Assembly (NCBI GenBank): GCA_009668975.1
Contig: SBEG01000001.1
Coordinates: 248,001-312,000, forward strand
Direction of reading: 5' to 3'
DNA: 64,000 nucleotides
Source of the DNA: Deltaproteobacteria bacterium
Lineage (GTDB): Bacteria; Desulfobacterota; Desulfuromonadia; Geobacterales; Geobacteraceae
The notes beneath the pieces are model-generated. The model had not been told where the DNA came from. It did not search any database and saw only the letters and a program-made list of their open reading frames with translations. Made by a program: the position numbers and the translations under genes. Below are positions 62,292 through 64,000 of the stretch, piece after piece (the stretch's first letter is position 1; the number at the start of each line of letters is the position of its first letter).

Positions 62292-63611
62292 CTACTCGCA
62301 GCAGAGCTCCCGCAGACAAGCGAGAGAGGTATCGAAGCACTCGTTTTCATGAATCTCCTGGCGGACATAACCGAGAATTCCTTCAATGCGGCTTACGGCC
62401 AGATCAATCTTCGGATTGCTGCCCTGCTTGTAGGCGCCGATATTGATCAGATCCTCGGCCTGGCGGAAGGTGGCGAGCATTTCCTTGTACCTGCCGGCCA
62501 ACCCTTGATGCTCACGGTCGGTCACGGCGTTCATGACCCTGCTGGCACTGGCCAGGATATCAATCGGCGGATAGATATTCTTCGCCGCCAGCTCACGGGA
62601 AAGGACGATATGACCATCGAGGATGCTCCGCATCGCATCGCAGATCGGTTCGTTGAAATCGTCACCCTCCACCAGAACCGAATAAAGACCGGTGATACTG
62701 CCGTTCTGGAAATTGCCGGTCCGCTCCAGAAGCTTTGGCAGCGCCGCAAATACCGATGGCGTGTAGCCTTTGGTGGTGGGCGGTTCACCGATGGCCAAGC
62801 CAACCTCGCGCATTGCCATGGCAAAGCGGGTTGCCGAATCCATCATCAACAGCACCTTTTTGCCCTTGGACTGGAAATACTCGGCAATGGTCGTGGCAAT
62901 GTAGGCCCCGCGCATCCTGACCAGCGGCGGCTGATCGGACGTCGCCACTACCACCACGGACTTTTTGAGCCCCTCCTCCTGCAGATCCTTTTCGATGAAC
63001 TCGCGCAGTTCGCGTCCGCGTTCACCGATCAGTGCAATGACATTTACATCGGCCTCGGTATAGCGGGCAATCATGCCGAGCAGAGTCGATTTACCGACAC
63101 CGGAACCGGCCATGATCCCGACCCGCTGTCCCTGTCCGCAGGTGAGAAGCCCATTGATCGCCCGGATGCCGAGATCCAGAGGTTTATGGATTGGCGTGCG
63201 CTGCATGGGATTAACCGGCAGGGCGTAAATCGGGCTTTCTTCGCTGCAGAAAAGCGGGCCTTTGTCATCGATCGGTTCGCCAAGCCCGTCAATGACGCGC
63301 CCCAGCAGAGCCGGACCAACTTCCAAGCAGGCCTTGGCTCGTTTTACGGCAATCAGGCTGCCCAACCCGACTCCGCGCAATTCACCGAGGGGCATCAGCA
63401 GAGTTTTATTATCCCGGAATCCAACAACTTCCGCGGGAATCGGCTCGCCATCGCGCGGGTAGATCTCACACAGTGCGCCGACCGCCGTGTTCGGGCAGTA
63501 ACCTTCGATCACCAAGCCAACCACCTGGGTTACCTTGCCATGAAAACGGATCGGCTTGATGCTGTCCAGAGCCGGGTGATAGCGCGTTAGGTCAATTTTC
63601 TTCGTACGCAT
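62292..63611 (-). CDS. fliI: Flagellum-specific ATPase FliI
   Basis: The 439-residue export ATPase. Walker A GSGVGKSTLLGMI, Walker B VLLMMDSATRFAMAMREVGLAIGEPPTTKGYTPSVFAALPKLLERTG, and the F1-beta-like GLGEPIDDKGP segment are all present. Length is standard. It overlaps the end of fliH by 20 bases. Confidence 0.97.
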   Translation of the reverse strand: MRTKKIDLTRYHPALDSIKPIRFHGKVTQVVGLVIEGYCPNTAVGALCEIYPRDGEPIPAEVVGFRDNKTLLMPLGELRGVGLGSLIAVKRAKACLEVGPALLGRVIDGLGEPIDDKGPLFCSEESPIYALPVNPMQRTPIHKPLDLGIRAINGLLTCGQGQRVGIMAGSGVGKSTLLGMIARYTEADVNVIALIGERGRELREFIEKDLQEEGLKKSVVVVATSDQPPLVRMRGAYIATTIAEYFQSKGKKVLLMMDSATRFAMAMREVGLAIGEPPTTKGYTPSVFAALPKLLERTGNFQNGSITGLYSVLVEGDDFNEPICDAMRSILDGHIVLSRELAAKNIYPPIDILASASRVMNAVTDREHQGLAGRYKEMLATFRQAEDLINIGAYKQGSNPKIDLAVSRIEGILGYVRQEIHENECFDTSLACLRELCCE

Positions 63612-64000
63612 GGTGTTCCCTCTCCCCGGCCAAGGCTGCGGGCAGACTCATGAAACTTTTTTTCTCTTCCAGAAGTCTGCGGAAAATTTCGTCAACTTGA
63701 GAATCGGTCCGGGCGTCAATTTCTCCCATAACCGTGTCCACGATACATCCTCCCGGGGCGATCACATCATCCGCCCGAAGTTCGACCAGCCTCTCATCAT
63801 TGCAGCCGTTCAGGTAAAGATGTTTGTGTGCGGTCACCAGGCGATGATCCTCTGGATTGAGGCGAATCACCAGTTCGTCCCGGTCAGACGCATTGCTTAC
63901 CGCAGCGGAAACCACCTTGGCAAGAATCAGCCGGTCCGTGGCGATCTCCTGGTGGATGACTTTCCGGGCTATCATGACTGCAAGTTCCAGAATATCTTCT
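63592..64000 (-). CDS. fliH: Flagellar assembly protein FliH (partial, C-terminal part)
   Basis: The frame is open to the window edge, so this is the C-terminal 135 residues of a longer gene. EDILELAVMIARKVIHQEI is the stalk-type helix and ELVIRLNPEDHRLV..HLYL..DERLVELRADDVIAPGGCIVDTVMGEIDARTDSQVDEIFRRLLE is the FliH/V-ATPase E-type domain. FliH regulates FliI and brings it to FliN. The start lies beyond base 64000; fliG, fliF, fliE, flgC and flgB would be expected there. Confidence 0.92.
   Translation of the reverse strand, partial: EDILELAVMIARKVIHQEIATDRLILAKVVSAAVSNASDRDELVIRLNPEDHRLVTAHKHLYLNGCNDERLVELRADDVIAPGGCIVDTVMGEIDARTDSQVDEIFRRLLEEKKSFMSLPAALAGEREHHAYEEN

Noticed and set aside
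62349..63590. Long open frame (413 codons) on the plus strand opposite fliI
   Set aside because: It lies wholly inside fliI on the other strand, its protein is rich in His, Arg and Gln with no motif, and such antisense frames are common in GC-rich codon-biased genes.

Overview
The window is almost entirely a flagellar and chemotaxis locus of a Gram-negative, polarly or subpolarly flagellated bacterium. The rod, P-ring and L-ring genes (flgA, flgH, flgI), the flagellar operon protein of the TIGR02530 type, the HDOD-domain regulators beside cheR/cheB, the MotE-like protein and the order flhB-flhA-flhF-fliA-flgF-flgG-flgA-flgH-flgI-flgJ-flgM-flgN-flgK-flgL all resemble the Geobacter/Desulfuromonas lineage (Desulfuromonadia). 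This assignment is inferred from gene order and family content; no rRNA or other phylogenetic marker is present.

Layout. 1-3.4 kb (+): end of cheR, two HDOD regulators and cheB. 3.4-4.8 kb (-): a GGDEF diguanylate cyclase and a 63-residue protein behind a candidate sigma-28 promoter. 5.2-6.4 kb (+): a TPR protein behind a candidate sigma-54 promoter. 6.6-23.9 kb (+): a glycosylation island starting at a sigma-54-like promoter. It holds a GT2 glycosyltransferase, four small-molecule enzymes (cyclase, cytidylyltransferase, 2-hydroxyacid dehydrogenase, SDR), a GT2-methyltransferase-radical SAM fusion and a 3373-residue modular protein with a methyltransferase, a MAF/DUF115-like domain, five GT2 domains, one GT4 domain and TPR blocks. 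24.2-26.7 kb (-): flagellin, an unknown protein, flbT and flaF, read from a sigma-28 promoter through a highly structured leader. 26.9-27.7 kb (+): a PilZ protein. 27.8-48.2 kb (-): motB, motA, flbD, then flgL back to fliL, with sigma-54 promoters before flbD, flhA and fliL and a sigma-28 promoter before flgJ. 48.2-57.5 kb: an accessory stretch of transposon, integrase and intron debris, broken genes and envelope/stress genes. 57.6-64 kb (-): flgE, the TIGR02530 gene, flgD, fliK, motE, fliJ, fliI and the C-terminal part of fliH, running off the end.

How it works together. FlhA/FlhB/FliO/P/Q/R with FliH/I/J form the export apparatus; FliM/FliN, MotA/MotB and FliL form switch and motor parts; FlgA/D/E/F/G/H/I/J/K/L and FliK build rod, rings, hook and junction. 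The promoters I can read follow a two-step hierarchy: sigma-54 for structural and export operons, and sigma-28 (FliA, encoded here and held by FlgM, also encoded here) for flagellin, the flgJ-M-N-K-L operon and the GGDEF pair. The glycosylation island carries a sigma-54-type promoter, so glycan synthesis is probably timed with assembly. The flagellin is short and paired with FlaF and FlbT, as in Alphaproteobacteria; no csrA/fliW, fliD, fliS or flhG is found where such genes often lie.

The most unusual parts are the island's two fused proteins, the four-gene putative activated-sugar module without a NeuB-type synthase, the FlbT/structured-leader flagellin module, and a hook protein gene of only 248 codons.
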